Origin: RFTU01 sp046094505
GTDB taxonomy: Bacteria; Pseudomonadota; Gammaproteobacteria; Burkholderiales; Burkholderiaceae_C
Reading direction: 5' to 3'
DNA: 64,000 nucleotides
Assembly: GCA_046094505.1 (NCBI GenBank)
Contig: JBJTHN010000001.1
Coordinates: 1-64,000, forward strand
A program made the translations under genes and the position numbers. Below are positions 16,418 through 25,383 of this stretch, piece by piece; the first letter of the stretch is position 1; each line of letters starts with the position of its first letter. The notes under the pieces were generated by a model that searched no databases, was not told the DNA's origin, and worked only from the letters and a program-made list of their open reading frames with translations.

Positions 16418-17728
16418 ATGAAGATCCTGATCTCCAACGGCCGTGTGGTCGACCCTGCCAGCGGCCGCGATGCGGTGGGCGAGCTGGCCATCGTGGGGGA
16501 CCGCATCGTGGCCATCGGCGCGGCGCCTGCGGGCTTCGAGCCTGATCAGCGTTTCGATGCCCAAGGCTGGGTGGTGATGCCCGGCTTGGTGGATTTGGCG
16601 GCACGGTTGCGTGAGCCTGGCCATGAGCACGAAGGCATGCTGGAAAGCGAGCTCGCCGCAGCGGCCGCCGGCGGTGTGACCAGCCTGGTGTGTCCGCCGG
16701 ACACCGACCCCACTTTGGACGAGCCGGGCCTGGTGGAGATGCTCAAGTTCCGCGCGCGCCAACTCTCGCGCTGCCGACTCTTTCCCTTGGGAGCGCTCAC
16801 GCAGGGTCTGCGCGGCGAGGTGCTCACGGAAATGGCCGAATTGACCGAGGCGGGTTGCATTGGGTTTTCGCAGGCCGAGGTGCCGATTCAAGACACGCAG
16901 GTGTTGCAGCGCGCCATGCTGTACGCCGCCACCTACGGCTATACCGTGTGGCTGCACCCGCAGGACCATGGCCTGGGCAAGGGCGTGGCCGCGAGCGGGG
17001 CCGTGGCCACCCGCATGGGTCTGTCGGGTGTGCCGGTGGCGGCCGAAACGGTGGCTCTGCACACCATCATTGAGTTGATGCGCTCCACCGGTGCCCGCGT
17101 GCACCTGTGCCGCCTCAGCAGCGCAGCCGGTGTGAACCTGGTGCGGCAGGCCAAGGCCGAGGGCCTGCCCATCACCAGTGATGTCAGCATCAACAACCTG
17201 CACCTGACCGACGTGGACATCGGATTCTTCGATTCGGCCATGCGCCTGGTGCCGCCGCTGCGGCAGGACCGTGACCGGCAGGCCCTGCAGCAGGGATTGG
17301 CCGACGGCACGCTGGACGCCTTGGTCAGCGACCACCTGCCACTGAGCCGAGACGAGAAGACGCGACCCTTTGCGGAAGCCGAGCCGGGCGCCACGGGTTT
17401 GGAACTGTTGCTCAGCCTGGCCTTGAAGTGGGGGCAAGCCTCGGGCCTGTCGCTGGCCGATACGCTGGCGCCCATCACCAGCCGAGCGGTGGCCGTACTG
17501 GGCCCCACCTTGGGGTCGCTGTCGGCCAGCGCCGGACGCCTGGTGGAAGGCGGTGTGGCCGACGTGTGCTGTTTCGACCCCGGCGTTCAGTGGCAGGCCA
17601 CGCCCCAGGCCCTGCGCAGCCAAGGCAAGCACACGCCCTTTGCCCCCAGCAGCACCGAGTTCGCGCTGCCCGGCCAGGTGCGCTTGACGCTGGTGGCCGG
17701 ATCCGTGGCGTACAACGCTGCGCCCTGA
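16418..17728 (+). CDS. pyrC: Dihydroorotase-like protein PyrC', probably non-catalytic
   Basis: The fold and length (436 residues from ATG 16418) match class I dihydroorotase. The zinc-binding HxH of DxHxHLREPG reads D-L-A-A-R-L-R-E-P-G (A61, R63), so both His ligands are gone. The later His of the HxSH segment reads HLCRLSS (R232), TPHHL reads SINNL (N259, N260), and TDHAPH reads SDHLPL (D305 kept, last His lost). This is the pattern of the inactive PyrC' that stabilises PyrB in pseudomonads. A GTG at 16409 overlapping pyrB is an alternative start. An active dihydroorotase must be encoded elsewhere. Confidence 0.9.
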   Translation: MKILISNGRVVDPASGRDAVGELAIVGDRIVAIGAAPAGFEPDQRFDAQGWVVMPGLVDLAARLREPGHEHEGMLESELAAAAAGGVTSLVCPPDTDPTLDEPGLVEMLKFRARQLSRCRLFPLGALTQGLRGEVLTEMAELTEAGCIGFSQAEVPIQDTQVLQRAMLYAATYGYTVWLHPQDHGLGKGVAASGAVATRMGLSGVPVAAETVALHTIIELMRSTGARVHLCRLSSAAGVNLVRQAKAEGLPITSDVSINNLHLTDVDIGFFDSAMRLVPPLRQDRDRQALQQGLADGTLDALVSDHLPLSRDEKTRPFAEAEPGATGLELLLSLALKWGQASGLSLADTLAPITSRAVAVLGPTLGSLSASAGRLVEGGVADVCCFDPGVQWQATPQALRSQGKHTPFAPSSTEFALPGQVRLTLVAGSVAYNAAP

Positions 17729-17750
17729 GCCCGGCTTGCGCAACACCTCC

Positions 17751-18569
17751 ATGTGGCTGGCCCTGGCTCGACTCCTGCGCGTGGTGCTGCACGGTGTGCA
17801 TGGCATCGCGATCGTTCTGTGGCGCTTTCCCGGGTTGGACGAAGCCGGCCGGCAAGCCCGTATCCAGTGGTGGTCTGCAGGCATGCTGCGCTGCCTGGGC
17901 ATGGGCCTGGAAGTGCAGGGCCGGTTTCGGACCGGCGGCACCCTGATCGTGGCCAACCACATCTCGTGGATCGACATCATGGCCATCCACGCGGTGTGCC
18001 CGCGCGCGCGTTTCGTGTCCAAGGCCGACGTGCAGGAGTGGCCCTTGGTCAACCGATTGGTGGACTGCGCGGGCACGCTGTATGTGCGCCGTGAGCAGCG
18101 GCGCGACGCCATGCGCGTGATGCACGAGATGGCGCAGGCCTTGAACGATGGCCACTGCGTGGCCGTGTTCCCCGAAGGCACCACCGGCAGCGGGCGCGCA
18201 CTGCTGCCCTTTCACGCCAACCTCCTGCAGTCGGCCATTGCCGTAGAGGCCCCTGTGCAGCCCGTGGCGCTGCGCTACCGCGACCGCGACCTTGCCATCA
18301 GCCCGGCGGTGGAGTTCCTGGGCGAAACCACCCTGACCCAGAGCCTGTGGCGCATCGCCCGTGGCCGGGGCGTGGTGGTCACGGTGAACGCGCTGACCGC
18401 GCGCTCGAGTGCGCACGCCGACCGACGGTTGCTGGCTGCTGTTCTGCGAAGCGACCTGGCCCAGGCTCTGGGTGAAGAGATGGGTGAAGAAGGGGGGCCA
18501 TCGTGCGGTGCACACGCCGACGCGGCGCCTGCGGTTTTGGGCGATACACCGTCCCGTGGTGCTGCCTAG
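17751..18569 (+). CDS. 1-acyl-sn-glycerol-3-phosphate acyltransferase (PlsC family)
   Basis: The protein is predicted to transfer a second acyl chain onto lysophosphatidic acid at the inner membrane. It has about 272 residues from ATG 17751 (MWLALARLLR); a TTG at 17736 is possible. A hydrophobic N-terminal stretch is followed by the catalytic VANHISWIDI (NHxxxxD) at about 68-77 and the substrate-binding FPEGTTGSG at about 140-148. It follows pyrC' by 22 bp, in the same direction. Closely related acyltransferases act on ornithine lipids or lyso-phospholipids, so the exact substrate is not fixed. Confidence 0.88.
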   Translation: MWLALARLLRVVLHGVHGIAIVLWRFPGLDEAGRQARIQWWSAGMLRCLGMGLEVQGRFRTGGTLIVANHISWIDIMAIHAVCPRARFVSKADVQEWPLVNRLVDCAGTLYVRREQRRDAMRVMHEMAQALNDGHCVAVFPEGTTGSGRALLPFHANLLQSAIAVEAPVQPVALRYRDRDLAISPAVEFLGETTLTQSLWRIARGRGVVVTVNALTARSSAHADRRLLAAVLRSDLAQALGEEMGEEGGPSCGAHADAAPAVLGDTPSRGAA

Positions 18570-18608
18570 AATGCGGCTGGCCCTTTCACGACCTTGCCTG
18601 CCCGAGCG

Positions 18609-19502
18609 ATGAACACCGAACCCACCACCCTTGAGCCGCGAGACAAGGCGGAGATCCTGGCCCAGGCGCTGCCCTACATCCGGCGCTTCCACGGCAAGAC
18701 GATGGTGATCAAGTACGGTGGCAATGCCATGACCGACCCGGCCTTGCAGAAGGCCTTCGCGGAGGACGTGGTGCTGCTCAAACTGGTGGGCATCAACCCC
18801 ATCGTGGTCCACGGGGGCGGCCCGCAGATCGACGAGGCCCTCAACCGCCTGGGCAAGAAGGGCAGCTTCATCCAGGGCATGCGGGTCACCGACGAGGAAA
18901 CCATGGAAGTGGTGGAGTGGGTGCTGGCCGGTGAGGTGCAGCAGGACATCGTGGGCCTGATCAATGAGGCCGGTGGCAAGGCCGTTGGCCTGACCGGCCG
19001 AGACGGGGGCCTCATCCGGGCACGCAAGATGCGACTGCAAGACAAGGATGACCCGAGCCGGGAACACGACATCGGACAGGTGGGCGCCATCGAGTCCATC
19101 GACCCCGGCGTGGTGCAGGCCCTGCAAGACGATGCGTTCATCCCGGTGGTCAGCCCCATCGGATTCGGCACCGAAAACGAGAGCTACAACATCAACGCCG
19201 ACCTGGTGGCCAGCAAGCTGGCCGAGGTGCTCAAGGCTGAAAAGCTGCTGATGCTCACCAACATCAAGGGCGTGCTGAACAAGGAGGGACAACTTTTGAC
19301 CGAGCTGACCGCGCGCCGCATCGACGAATTGGTGGAAGACGGCACCATCAGCGACGGCATGCTGCCCAAGATTGCCGGGGCCATCGACGCGGCCAAGTGC
19401 GGCGTGAATGCCGTACACATCGTAGACGGCCGCGTGCCCCATGTGCTGCTGTTGGAGATCCTGACGGATCAGGCCTTCGGCACCATGATCCGCTCGCACT
19501 GA
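18609..19502 (+). CDS. argB: Acetylglutamate kinase ArgB
   Basis: ArgB phosphorylates N-acetylglutamate in arginine synthesis (cytoplasm). It has 297 residues from ATG 18609; a TTG at 18594 would add five residues. The amino acid kinase fold shows VIKYGGNAM near the N-terminus, VVHGGGPQID for acetylglutamate binding, and NADLVASKLAEVLKAEKL with MLTNIKGVL for ATP. An N-terminal helix (KAEILAQALPYIRRF) suggests the hexameric, arginine-inhibited form. TAGAAT at 18567-18572 could be a -10 element. argJ, which closes the acetyl cycle, lies 21 kb away. Confidence 0.97.
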   Translation: MNTEPTTLEPRDKAEILAQALPYIRRFHGKTMVIKYGGNAMTDPALQKAFAEDVVLLKLVGINPIVVHGGGPQIDEALNRLGKKGSFIQGMRVTDEETMEVVEWVLAGEVQQDIVGLINEAGGKAVGLTGRDGGLIRARKMRLQDKDDPSREHDIGQVGAIESIDPGVVQALQDDAFIPVVSPIGFGTENESYNINADLVASKLAEVLKAEKLLMLTNIKGVLNKEGQLLTELTARRIDELVEDGTISDGMLPKIAGAIDAAKCGVNAVHIVDGRVPHVLLLEILTDQAFGTMIRSH

Positions 19503-19511
19503 GCGCACGCC

Positions 19512-20204
19512 GTGGCTTGGCCCGCCGCCGGTGCGCGCACCGTGTGGTTCTTCGATCTGGACAACACCCTGCATGACGCCGGCTCGGTGGTGTTCCCACG
19601 CATGAATGCGGCGATGACCGCCTACATCTGCGAGCACCTGGGCCTGCCTGTGGAGCAAGCCGACGCCCTGCGCGTGCACTACTGGCAACGCTACGGCTCC
19701 ACCCTGCTGGGCCTCATGCGCCACCACCGGATCAAGGCGGCCCACTTTCTGCACGAAACCCACCGATTCCCCGACTTGGAACAGCGCGTGCGTGGCCACG
19801 CGCACGATCTGCATCGCCTGCGCCGCCTGCCGGGCGTCAAGCTGCTGCTGACCAATGCGCCGGCCCAGTACGCGCGCCGGGTGCTGCAGGCCTTGCGGAT
19901 CGAAGACTGCTTCGATGCCGTGATCCCGATTGAACAGATGAAGGTGTTTGGCCGCCTGCGCCCCAAGCCCGATCGGCGGCTGTTTCGCAGGCTGCCGGCC
20001 TTGTTGAAGGTGGCACCCCGGCGCTGCGTGCTGGTGGAGGACACCCTGGAACACCAGAAGGCCGCAAGGGCCGAGGGCTGGCGCACCGTGTGGATGCAAC
20101 GCTGGATGCGCGCCAGCCAGCGCAAAACCGAGGCCATGGGGCGCGGCTTGATGCGCCGCCCGGCCTATGTGGACCGCCGCCTGAGCAGCCTGGCGGCCCT
20201 GTGA
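19512..20204 (+). CDS. HAD-family pyrimidine 5'-nucleotidase
   Basis: This 230-residue haloacid dehalogenase-superfamily hydrolase dephosphorylates nucleoside monophosphates or a related small phosphate. Motif I is WFFDLDNTLHDA near residues 11-22, motif II is LLLTNAP, motif III includes KPDRRLFRRL, and motif IV is CVLVEDTLEHQKAA. The helical cap between motifs I and II matches the pyrimidine 5'-nucleotidase (SDT1/PPM1-like) branch. The start is GTG at 19512, nine bases after argB, and no better in-frame ATG exists. argB-nucleotidase-slmA is a conserved order in Burkholderiales. Confidence 0.9.
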   Translation: MAWPAAGARTVWFFDLDNTLHDAGSVVFPRMNAAMTAYICEHLGLPVEQADALRVHYWQRYGSTLLGLMRHHRIKAAHFLHETHRFPDLEQRVRGHAHDLHRLRRLPGVKLLLTNAPAQYARRVLQALRIEDCFDAVIPIEQMKVFGRLRPKPDRRLFRRLPALLKVAPRRCVLVEDTLEHQKAARAEGWRTVWMQRWMRASQRKTEAMGRGLMRRPAYVDRRLSSLAAL

Positions 20205-20252
20205 CAGAATCAGCGCTCAGGTGTACTGCACCTTCTACCGCCTGTTTCCGCC

Positions 20253-20918
20253 ATGACGCCCCAGCCTGCCAGCCCGTTCCCTACTGCCGCCGCTGCGACT
20301 GACGACGCCGCCAGCCAGGCCGCTTCGGGCGCGGACCGCAAGCGTCCGCGGCCCGGTGAGCGGCGCATCCAGATCCTGCAGACCTTGGCCTCGATGCTGG
20401 AGCAACCCGACGCCGACCGCATCACGACGGCGGCCTTGGCCGCCCGCCTGGAGGTCAGCGAGGCGGCGCTGTACCGCCACTTCGCCAGCAAGGCGCAGAT
20501 GTTCGAAGGGCTGATCGAGTTCATCGAGTCCAGCCTGTTCACCCTGTTCAACCAAATCACCCAGGGGTCGGGCGATGGGCGTGAGCACGCCCGGCGCATC
20601 GTGTTCGTGCTGCTGCAGTTTGCCGAACGCAACCCTGGCATGACCCGCGTGATGGTGGGCGATGCCCTGATACTGGAGCATGAGCGGCTTTCCGCGCGCA
20701 TGGTGCAGCTGTTCGACCGCGTGGAGTCCCAGCTCAAGCAGTGTCTGCGCGAAGCGGGCGATGCCGCCGGCTCCACCACCGCCACCGTCGATGCGCAGAT
20801 TCGGGCGGCGGCCTTGACTGCCCTGGCCCTGGGTCGCCTGCAACGCTTTGCCCGATCGGGTTTCAAGCGCAGCCCCACCGAACACGCCGAGGCCACGCTG
20901 GCCCTCATGACCGTCTAG
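20253..20918 (+). CDS. slmA: Nucleoid occlusion factor SlmA (TetR family)
   Basis: SlmA is a TetR-type DNA-binding protein that blocks FtsZ ring assembly over the chromosome. The 221-residue protein has a disordered Ala-rich lead of about 30 residues and then RRIQILQTLASMLEQP. The helix-turn-helix ITTAALAARLEVSEAALYRH at about 59-78 is near-diagnostic for SlmA. FEGLIEFIESSLF and NPGMTRVMVGDAL follow in the regulatory domain, and RAAALTALALGRLQRFARSG closes it. Its stop overlaps the first base of the pdeM GTG start. Confidence 0.94.
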   Translation: MTPQPASPFPTAAAATDDAASQAASGADRKRPRPGERRIQILQTLASMLEQPDADRITTAALAARLEVSEAALYRHFASKAQMFEGLIEFIESSLFTLFNQITQGSGDGREHARRIVFVLLQFAERNPGMTRVMVGDALILEHERLSARMVQLFDRVESQLKQCLREAGDAAGSTTATVDAQIRAAALTALALGRLQRFARSGFKRSPTEHAEATLALMTV

Positions 20919-21610
20919 TGCAGCCTCAGGCGCACGGCTTGGGGGCGGGGCCCGCCCAGCACATCGGCCCGCAGGGCTGCATCTTGGAGCTGTGGCCGCA
21001 GCGAGCAGCCTTTGATCCGGCGCTCAAGATGCTGCTGGTGGCCGATGCCCACTTCGGAAAAGGGCACACCTTTCGCCGCCATGGGCTGCCGGTGCCTGCA
21101 GCCTCAGAAGAGGCCATGGTGCGTCGCCTGGAGGTGCTCTTGGAGGCCACCGGTGCCCACGAGCTCGTTTTTCTGGGCGACCTGCTGCACGGCCCCTGGT
21201 CCCAGGAGCCGCAGGCACTGCAGGCCCTGGCGCAATGGCGTGCCCGCCACCCGGCTTTGGAGGTTCACCTGGTGCGGGGCAACCACGACCACCATGCTGG
21301 AGACCCTCCGGCCCACTTGGGTATCGAGGTCCATGCGGGTCCGCTTCGCCGTGGCCCGTGGGCCTTGGTGCACGAACCCGAGGCGGTGGCCGGCGCGTAC
21401 GCGCTGGCCGGCCACCTGCACCCAGGGGTGCAGTTGCGCGAGCCGGGCGGCCTGCGCCTGCGCCTGCCCTGCTTTCGCATGACCCCGGCCTACGGCGTGC
21501 TGCCGGCCTTTGGGGCCTTCACCGGATTGCACACACAGGCTGCACTGGGAGACGATCGGGTGTACGCTGTGATGGAGGAAGAGGGCTTGGTGGTGCCCTT
21601 GCAGCGTTGA
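20918..21610 (+). CDS. pdeM: Ligase-associated DNA damage response endonuclease PdeM
   Basis: The 230-residue calcineurin-like phosphoesterase has the metal ligands DAHFGKGHTFR (about 42), FLGDLLHG and VRGNHDHH, then LVHEP and AGHLHPGV. This domain pattern fits PdeM, one of four proteins of the ligase-associated DNA damage response module (PdeM, an MBL-fold exonuclease, an ATP-dependent DNA ligase, and an Lhr-type helicase). The exonuclease and ligase lie 38 kb downstream and no helicase is in the window. The start is GTG 20918, overlapping the slmA stop by one base. Confidence 0.85.
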   Translation: MQPQAHGLGAGPAQHIGPQGCILELWPQRAAFDPALKMLLVADAHFGKGHTFRRHGLPVPAASEEAMVRRLEVLLEATGAHELVFLGDLLHGPWSQEPQALQALAQWRARHPALEVHLVRGNHDHHAGDPPAHLGIEVHAGPLRRGPWALVHEPEAVAGAYALAGHLHPGVQLREPGGLRLRLPCFRMTPAYGVLPAFGAFTGLHTQAALGDDRVYAVMEEEGLVVPLQR

Positions 21611-21642
21611 GCGCAGCGCCACCCGTGCAGCCCCCGTTCACC

Positions 21643-22965
21643 ATGAACCCATCCGGACCCACCAGCGAACACCGCCCCAACGAGTTGCACCTGCAACCGC
21701 ACATGCTGGCGCGGCGCACCATTGCCCTGGTCTTGGCCGGCGGGCGCGGGTCGCGGCTCAAGCAGCTCACGGACAGCCGGGCCAAGCCGGCGGTGTACTT
21801 TGGCGGCAAGTTCCGCATCATCGACTTCGCCTTGTCCAACTGCGTCAACTCCGGCATTCGGCGCATCGGCGTGGTCACACAGTACAAGTCCCATTCGCTG
21901 CTGCGGCACCTGCAGCGGGGCTGGTCCTTCCTTCGTGCCGAACTCAACGAGATGGTGGACCTCATGCCCGCGCAACAGCGCGTGGACGAGGAGCACTGGT
22001 ACCGGGGCACGGCCGATGCCGTCTATCAGAACCTGGACATCGTGCGCAGCGCCAACCCGTCCTACGTGATGGTGCTGGCCGGTGACCACATCTACAAGAT
22101 GGACTACTCGGTGATGCTGCGCGACCACGTGTCCAGCGGCAAGCCGTGTACCGTGGGCTGCATTGAGGTGCCCCTCAAGGAATCACATGCCTTTGGGGTG
22201 ATGGCGGTGGATGGGCAACGCGCCATCACCGCCTTCGTCGAAAAGCCCCAAGACCCGCCGCCCATGCCTGGCCGCCCCGACACCGCTTTGTGCAGCATGG
22301 GCATCTACATCTTCGATGCCGAGTACCTCTATCGCTTGCTCGATGAAGACCTGGCCAATCCATCATCCGAGCACGACTTCGGCAAGAACGTGATCCCCAA
22401 GGTGGTGTCGGAAGGGCGTGCCTTGGCGCACCCTTTCTCCATGTCCTGCATCACCAATAGCCAGCTGCACTACTGGCGCGACGTGGGCACGATCGATGCC
22501 TTCTGGTCGGCCAATCTCGACCTGGCTTCCATCACGCCCGAGCTCGACATCTACGACACCAACTGGCCGATCTGGACCTCGCAGCGCCAGCTGCCACCGG
22601 CCAAGTTCATCCCCGACCGCACCGGCATGCATGGCATGACGGTCAACACCATGGTCAGCGGCGGCTGCATCGTCAGTGGTTCGCATGTGTCGAACTCGGT
22701 GTTGTTTTCCGAGGTTCGGGTGCACTCGTTTTGCTTCATCGACCAAGCGGTGATCCTGCCTGGGGTCACCGTGGGCTCAAGATCGCGTTTGAAGAAGGTG
22801 GTGATCGACCGGGGCTGTCGCATACCCGAGGGCATGGTCATCGGCGAAGACCCGCTGGCCGACGCCCAGCGTTTTGAGCGCACCGACAACGGGGTGGTGC
22901 TGGTCACCCGCAGCATGTTGGAGAAGTTGCAGGCCGCGCAAGATCCCCTTCAGGACAAGGCCTGA
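21643..22965 (+). CDS. glgC: Glucose-1-phosphate adenylyltransferase GlgC
   Basis: GlgC makes ADP-glucose from glucose-1-phosphate and ATP, the first step in glycogen synthesis. It has 440 residues from ATG 21643. The nucleotidyl loop is LVLAGGRGSRLKQLTDSRAK, with KPAVYFGGKFRIIDF and LSNCVNSGIRRIGVVTQYK following, all typical of the bacterial enzyme. VLAGDHIYKMDY holds a catalytic Asp. The C-terminal third is a left-handed beta-helix region with SGGCIVSGSHVSNSVLF. It is seven bases upstream of glgA. The branching enzyme is not in the window. Confidence 0.97.
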   Translation: MNPSGPTSEHRPNELHLQPHMLARRTIALVLAGGRGSRLKQLTDSRAKPAVYFGGKFRIIDFALSNCVNSGIRRIGVVTQYKSHSLLRHLQRGWSFLRAELNEMVDLMPAQQRVDEEHWYRGTADAVYQNLDIVRSANPSYVMVLAGDHIYKMDYSVMLRDHVSSGKPCTVGCIEVPLKESHAFGVMAVDGQRAITAFVEKPQDPPPMPGRPDTALCSMGIYIFDAEYLYRLLDEDLANPSSEHDFGKNVIPKVVSEGRALAHPFSMSCITNSQLHYWRDVGTIDAFWSANLDLASITPELDIYDTNWPIWTSQRQLPPAKFIPDRTGMHGMTVNTMVSGGCIVSGSHVSNSVLFSEVRVHSFCFIDQAVILPGVTVGSRSRLKKVVIDRGCRIPEGMVIGEDPLADAQRFERTDNGVVLVTRSMLEKLQAAQDPLQDKA

Positions 22966-22972
22966 ACGCTGG

Positions 22973-24445
22973 ATGAAGGTTCTGCAAGCGGCGGCTGAGG
23001 CCGTTCCCCTGGTCAAGACGGGTGGCCTGGCCGATGTGGTGGGCGCTTTGCCCGATGCGCTGACACGCGCCGGGGTGGCCAGCCGTTTGCTGCTGCCGGG
23101 CTTTGCGGCCGTGCGCGCAGCGCTCAAGGACCCGCGCGTGGTGGCCGCGCTGCCGTGTCCTTGGGGTGCGGCAGCGCCCCGCCTGGTGGCCGGGCGGCTG
23201 AAGCCTTTCGGTGATGCGCCGGCCTATGTGGTGGTGGCGCCCGACCTTTATGAACGCCCGGGTGGCCCTTATGCCGACTCCACGGGCGCGGCCTGGCCCG
23301 ACAACCACCGACGCTTCGCGCCCTTGGCCTGGGCGGCCCGGACCCTGGCTCGAGGGGCGGATGCCCGCTGGCGGCCCGATGTGGTGCACGCGCACGACTG
23401 GCATGCGGGGCTGGTGCCGGCCGCTTTGGCCCACGCGGGGCTGCCGGCCGCCAGTGTGATGACGGTGCACAACCTGGCCTATCAGGGCTTGTTCCCGGCG
23501 CAAACCTTTTTGGACCTGGACCTGCCGGCAGCGGCCTGGAGCATTGAAGGCCTGGAGTTCTGGGGGCAGGTGTCCTTCATGAAGGCCGGGCTTCAGCATG
23601 CACAGGCCATCAGCACGGTCAGCCCCCGATATGCGCAGGAGGTGCAGCAGGCTGCCCTGGGCTGCGGGCTCGATGGTGTGCTGCGCGCGCACACGGGTGG
23701 CGTGACCGGGATCCTCAACGGGGTCGACTATGGCGTGTGGCACCCCAGCATCGACCTCCATGTGCCGCAGCGCTTTGACGCCAGCGATCTGCGCGGCAAG
23801 GCCGTGTGCAAGGCGCAGCTGCAGCGTGAGCACGGCTTGCGCGGCGACGGGCGGGCCATGCTGATGGCCGTGGTCAGCCGCTTGACCAGCCAAAAAGGGC
23901 TGGACCTGTTGCTTCAGGGTTTGCCACAGGCCCTGGCCGGTGGTGCGCAGCTGGTGGTGCTGGGGCAGGGGGATGCCGACCTGGAAGCCGGATTTGCTGC
24001 GGCTGTTCGGGCCTACCCGGGGCAGGTGGCCTTGCTGCGCGCACACGACGAAGCCCTGGCGCACCAGATCTTTGCCGCAGCCGATTTGGTGCTGGTACCT
24101 TCTCGCTTTGAGCCCTGCGGGCTGACGCAGCTGTACGCCATGGCCTACGGAGCCTTACCGCTGGTGCACCATGTGGGCGGCTTGGCGGACACTGTGGTGG
24201 ACGCCACCCTGGAGGCCCTGGAAGACGACCAGGCCACCGGGTTGGCTTTCCACCGCTTTGATGTGCAGGCCTTCGAGGCCGCAATGCGCCGCGCGCAGCT
24301 CTTGTGGACGCGCCCGGCGCAGTGGGCACAGGTGCAGCAGCGGGCGATGACCCAGCGTTTTGATTGGGACCGGGCGGCACGCGCCTATGTGGCCTTGTAT
24401 GGCCAGGCCATCGCGCGACGGCAGGCCCTGGCTACACTGGCTTGA
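22973..24445 (+). CDS. glgA: Glycogen synthase GlgA (GT5)
   Basis: GlgA extends alpha-1,4-glucan chains from ADP-glucose. The protein has 490 residues from ATG 22973. The N-terminal PLVKTGGLADVVGALPDAL is the ADP-glucose-binding signature. HAHDWHAGLVPAAL and TVHNLAYQGLFP follow. The C-terminal domain holds VSRLTSQKGLDLLL and the nucleotide-binding LVPSRFEPCGLTQLYAM with its catalytic Glu. The TGA overlaps the ATG of the downstream ATPase by one base (TGATG). Confidence 0.97.
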   Translation: MKVLQAAAEAVPLVKTGGLADVVGALPDALTRAGVASRLLLPGFAAVRAALKDPRVVAALPCPWGAAAPRLVAGRLKPFGDAPAYVVVAPDLYERPGGPYADSTGAAWPDNHRRFAPLAWAARTLARGADARWRPDVVHAHDWHAGLVPAALAHAGLPAASVMTVHNLAYQGLFPAQTFLDLDLPAAAWSIEGLEFWGQVSFMKAGLQHAQAISTVSPRYAQEVQQAALGCGLDGVLRAHTGGVTGILNGVDYGVWHPSIDLHVPQRFDASDLRGKAVCKAQLQREHGLRGDGRAMLMAVVSRLTSQKGLDLLLQGLPQALAGGAQLVVLGQGDADLEAGFAAAVRAYPGQVALLRAHDEALAHQIFAAADLVLVPSRFEPCGLTQLYAMAYGALPLVHHVGGLADTVVDATLEALEDDQATGLAFHRFDVQAFEAAMRRAQLLWTRPAQWAQVQQRAMTQRFDWDRAARAYVALYGQAIARRQALATLA

Positions 24446-25380
24446 TGGCTGATTCAACCGATCTGCAGCGCTTGCTGCAGCGTGCACACGACCTCATCGA
24501 CCGCTTGGAGCAGTTGGTGCCACCCCCTGCACCGAAGCCGGATTTCCAAGCGAGCATCGCCTTTCGTTGGCGCCGCCGAATTGGCCTGGGCCTGCTGCAA
24601 CCGGTGCGGCAGGTGGCCTCGATCTCCTTGTCAGACCTGCAAGAGGTGGAGGGCCAAAAGGAGCGATTGGTGCGCAACACCGAGCAGTTCGTTCTGGGCC
24701 GCCCGGCCAACAATGTTCTGCTGACCGGTGCGCGCGGCACGGGCAAGAGCTCGCTCATCAAGGCCTGTTTGCAGGCTTACGCCAGCCAAGGTCTGCGCCT
24801 GATCGAGGTGGACAAGGCCGACCTGACCGACCTGCCCGACATCACCGAGCTCATCGCGGACCGCCCTGAACGCTTCATCATCTTTTGTGACGACCTGTCT
24901 TTCGATGAGGGCGAGCCCGGCTACAAGGCGCTGAAGTCGGTGCTCGACGGCACCATTTCGGCCGCGGCCGACAACCTGTTGGTGTATGCCACCAGCAACC
25001 GCCGCCACCTCTTGCCGGAGTACAAGAAGGACAACCTGAGCTACACCCACACCGAAGATGGCGAGGTGCACCCGGGCGAGGTCATCGAGGAGAAGATCTC
25101 CCTGTCCGAGCGCTTCGGCCTGTGGCTGAGCTTCTACCCCTTCAGCCAAGCGGAGTACCTGGCCATCGTGACCCAATGGCTGAAGCACTTTGCCTGCGAC
25201 GAGGCTTCGATTGCCGCGGCGCGTCAGCCCTCATTGGTCTGGGCCTTGGAGCGCGGCTCGCGCAGCGGCCGCGTGGCTTGGCAATTCGCACGCGATTGGG
25301 CGGGGCGCGACCACGCCGGCGACCCAGCCGCAGCAGCGTCGTGGGATACGCCGGCACCCGACGGCTTGGACCGTGTATGA
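24445..25380 (+). CDS. DUF815 family P-loop ATPase
   Basis: This 311-residue AAA-like ATPase belongs to the DUF815 family, whose role is unknown. The Walker A motif is LLTGARGTGKSSLIKA at about 92-107. FIIFCDDLSFDEGEPGYKAL supplies a Walker B-like acidic patch, and YATSNRRHLLPEY is a sensor-like segment typical of the family. An N-terminal coiled region (LQRLLQRAHDLIDRLEQLV) precedes the core. It starts on the glgA stop (TGATG) and is followed by a Nudix gene 3 bp downstream; DUF815-Nudix pairing is familiar from Burkholderiales, whereas its joining to glgCA looks like a local arrangement. Confidence 0.88.
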   Translation: MADSTDLQRLLQRAHDLIDRLEQLVPPPAPKPDFQASIAFRWRRRIGLGLLQPVRQVASISLSDLQEVEGQKERLVRNTEQFVLGRPANNVLLTGARGTGKSSLIKACLQAYASQGLRLIEVDKADLTDLPDITELIADRPERFIIFCDDLSFDEGEPGYKALKSVLDGTISAAADNLLVYATSNRRHLLPEYKKDNLSYTHTEDGEVHPGEVIEEKISLSERFGLWLSFYPFSQAEYLAIVTQWLKHFACDEASIAAARQPSLVWALERGSRSGRVAWQFARDWAGRDHAGDPAAAASWDTPAPDGLDRV

Positions 25381-25383
25381 CCC

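Noticed and set aside
15147..16604. A 485-codon open frame on the minus strand opposite pyrB
   Set aside because: PyrB on the plus strand has complete catalytic motifs. The antisense product shows the usual compositional bias and no recognisable fold.
17475..20099. An 874-codon open frame on the minus strand
   Set aside because: It lies antisense to pyrC', the acyltransferase, argB and the nucleotidase, all with clear family motifs. Long antisense frames are expected at this GC content, and the translation is rich in His, Gln, Gly and Arg with no domain.
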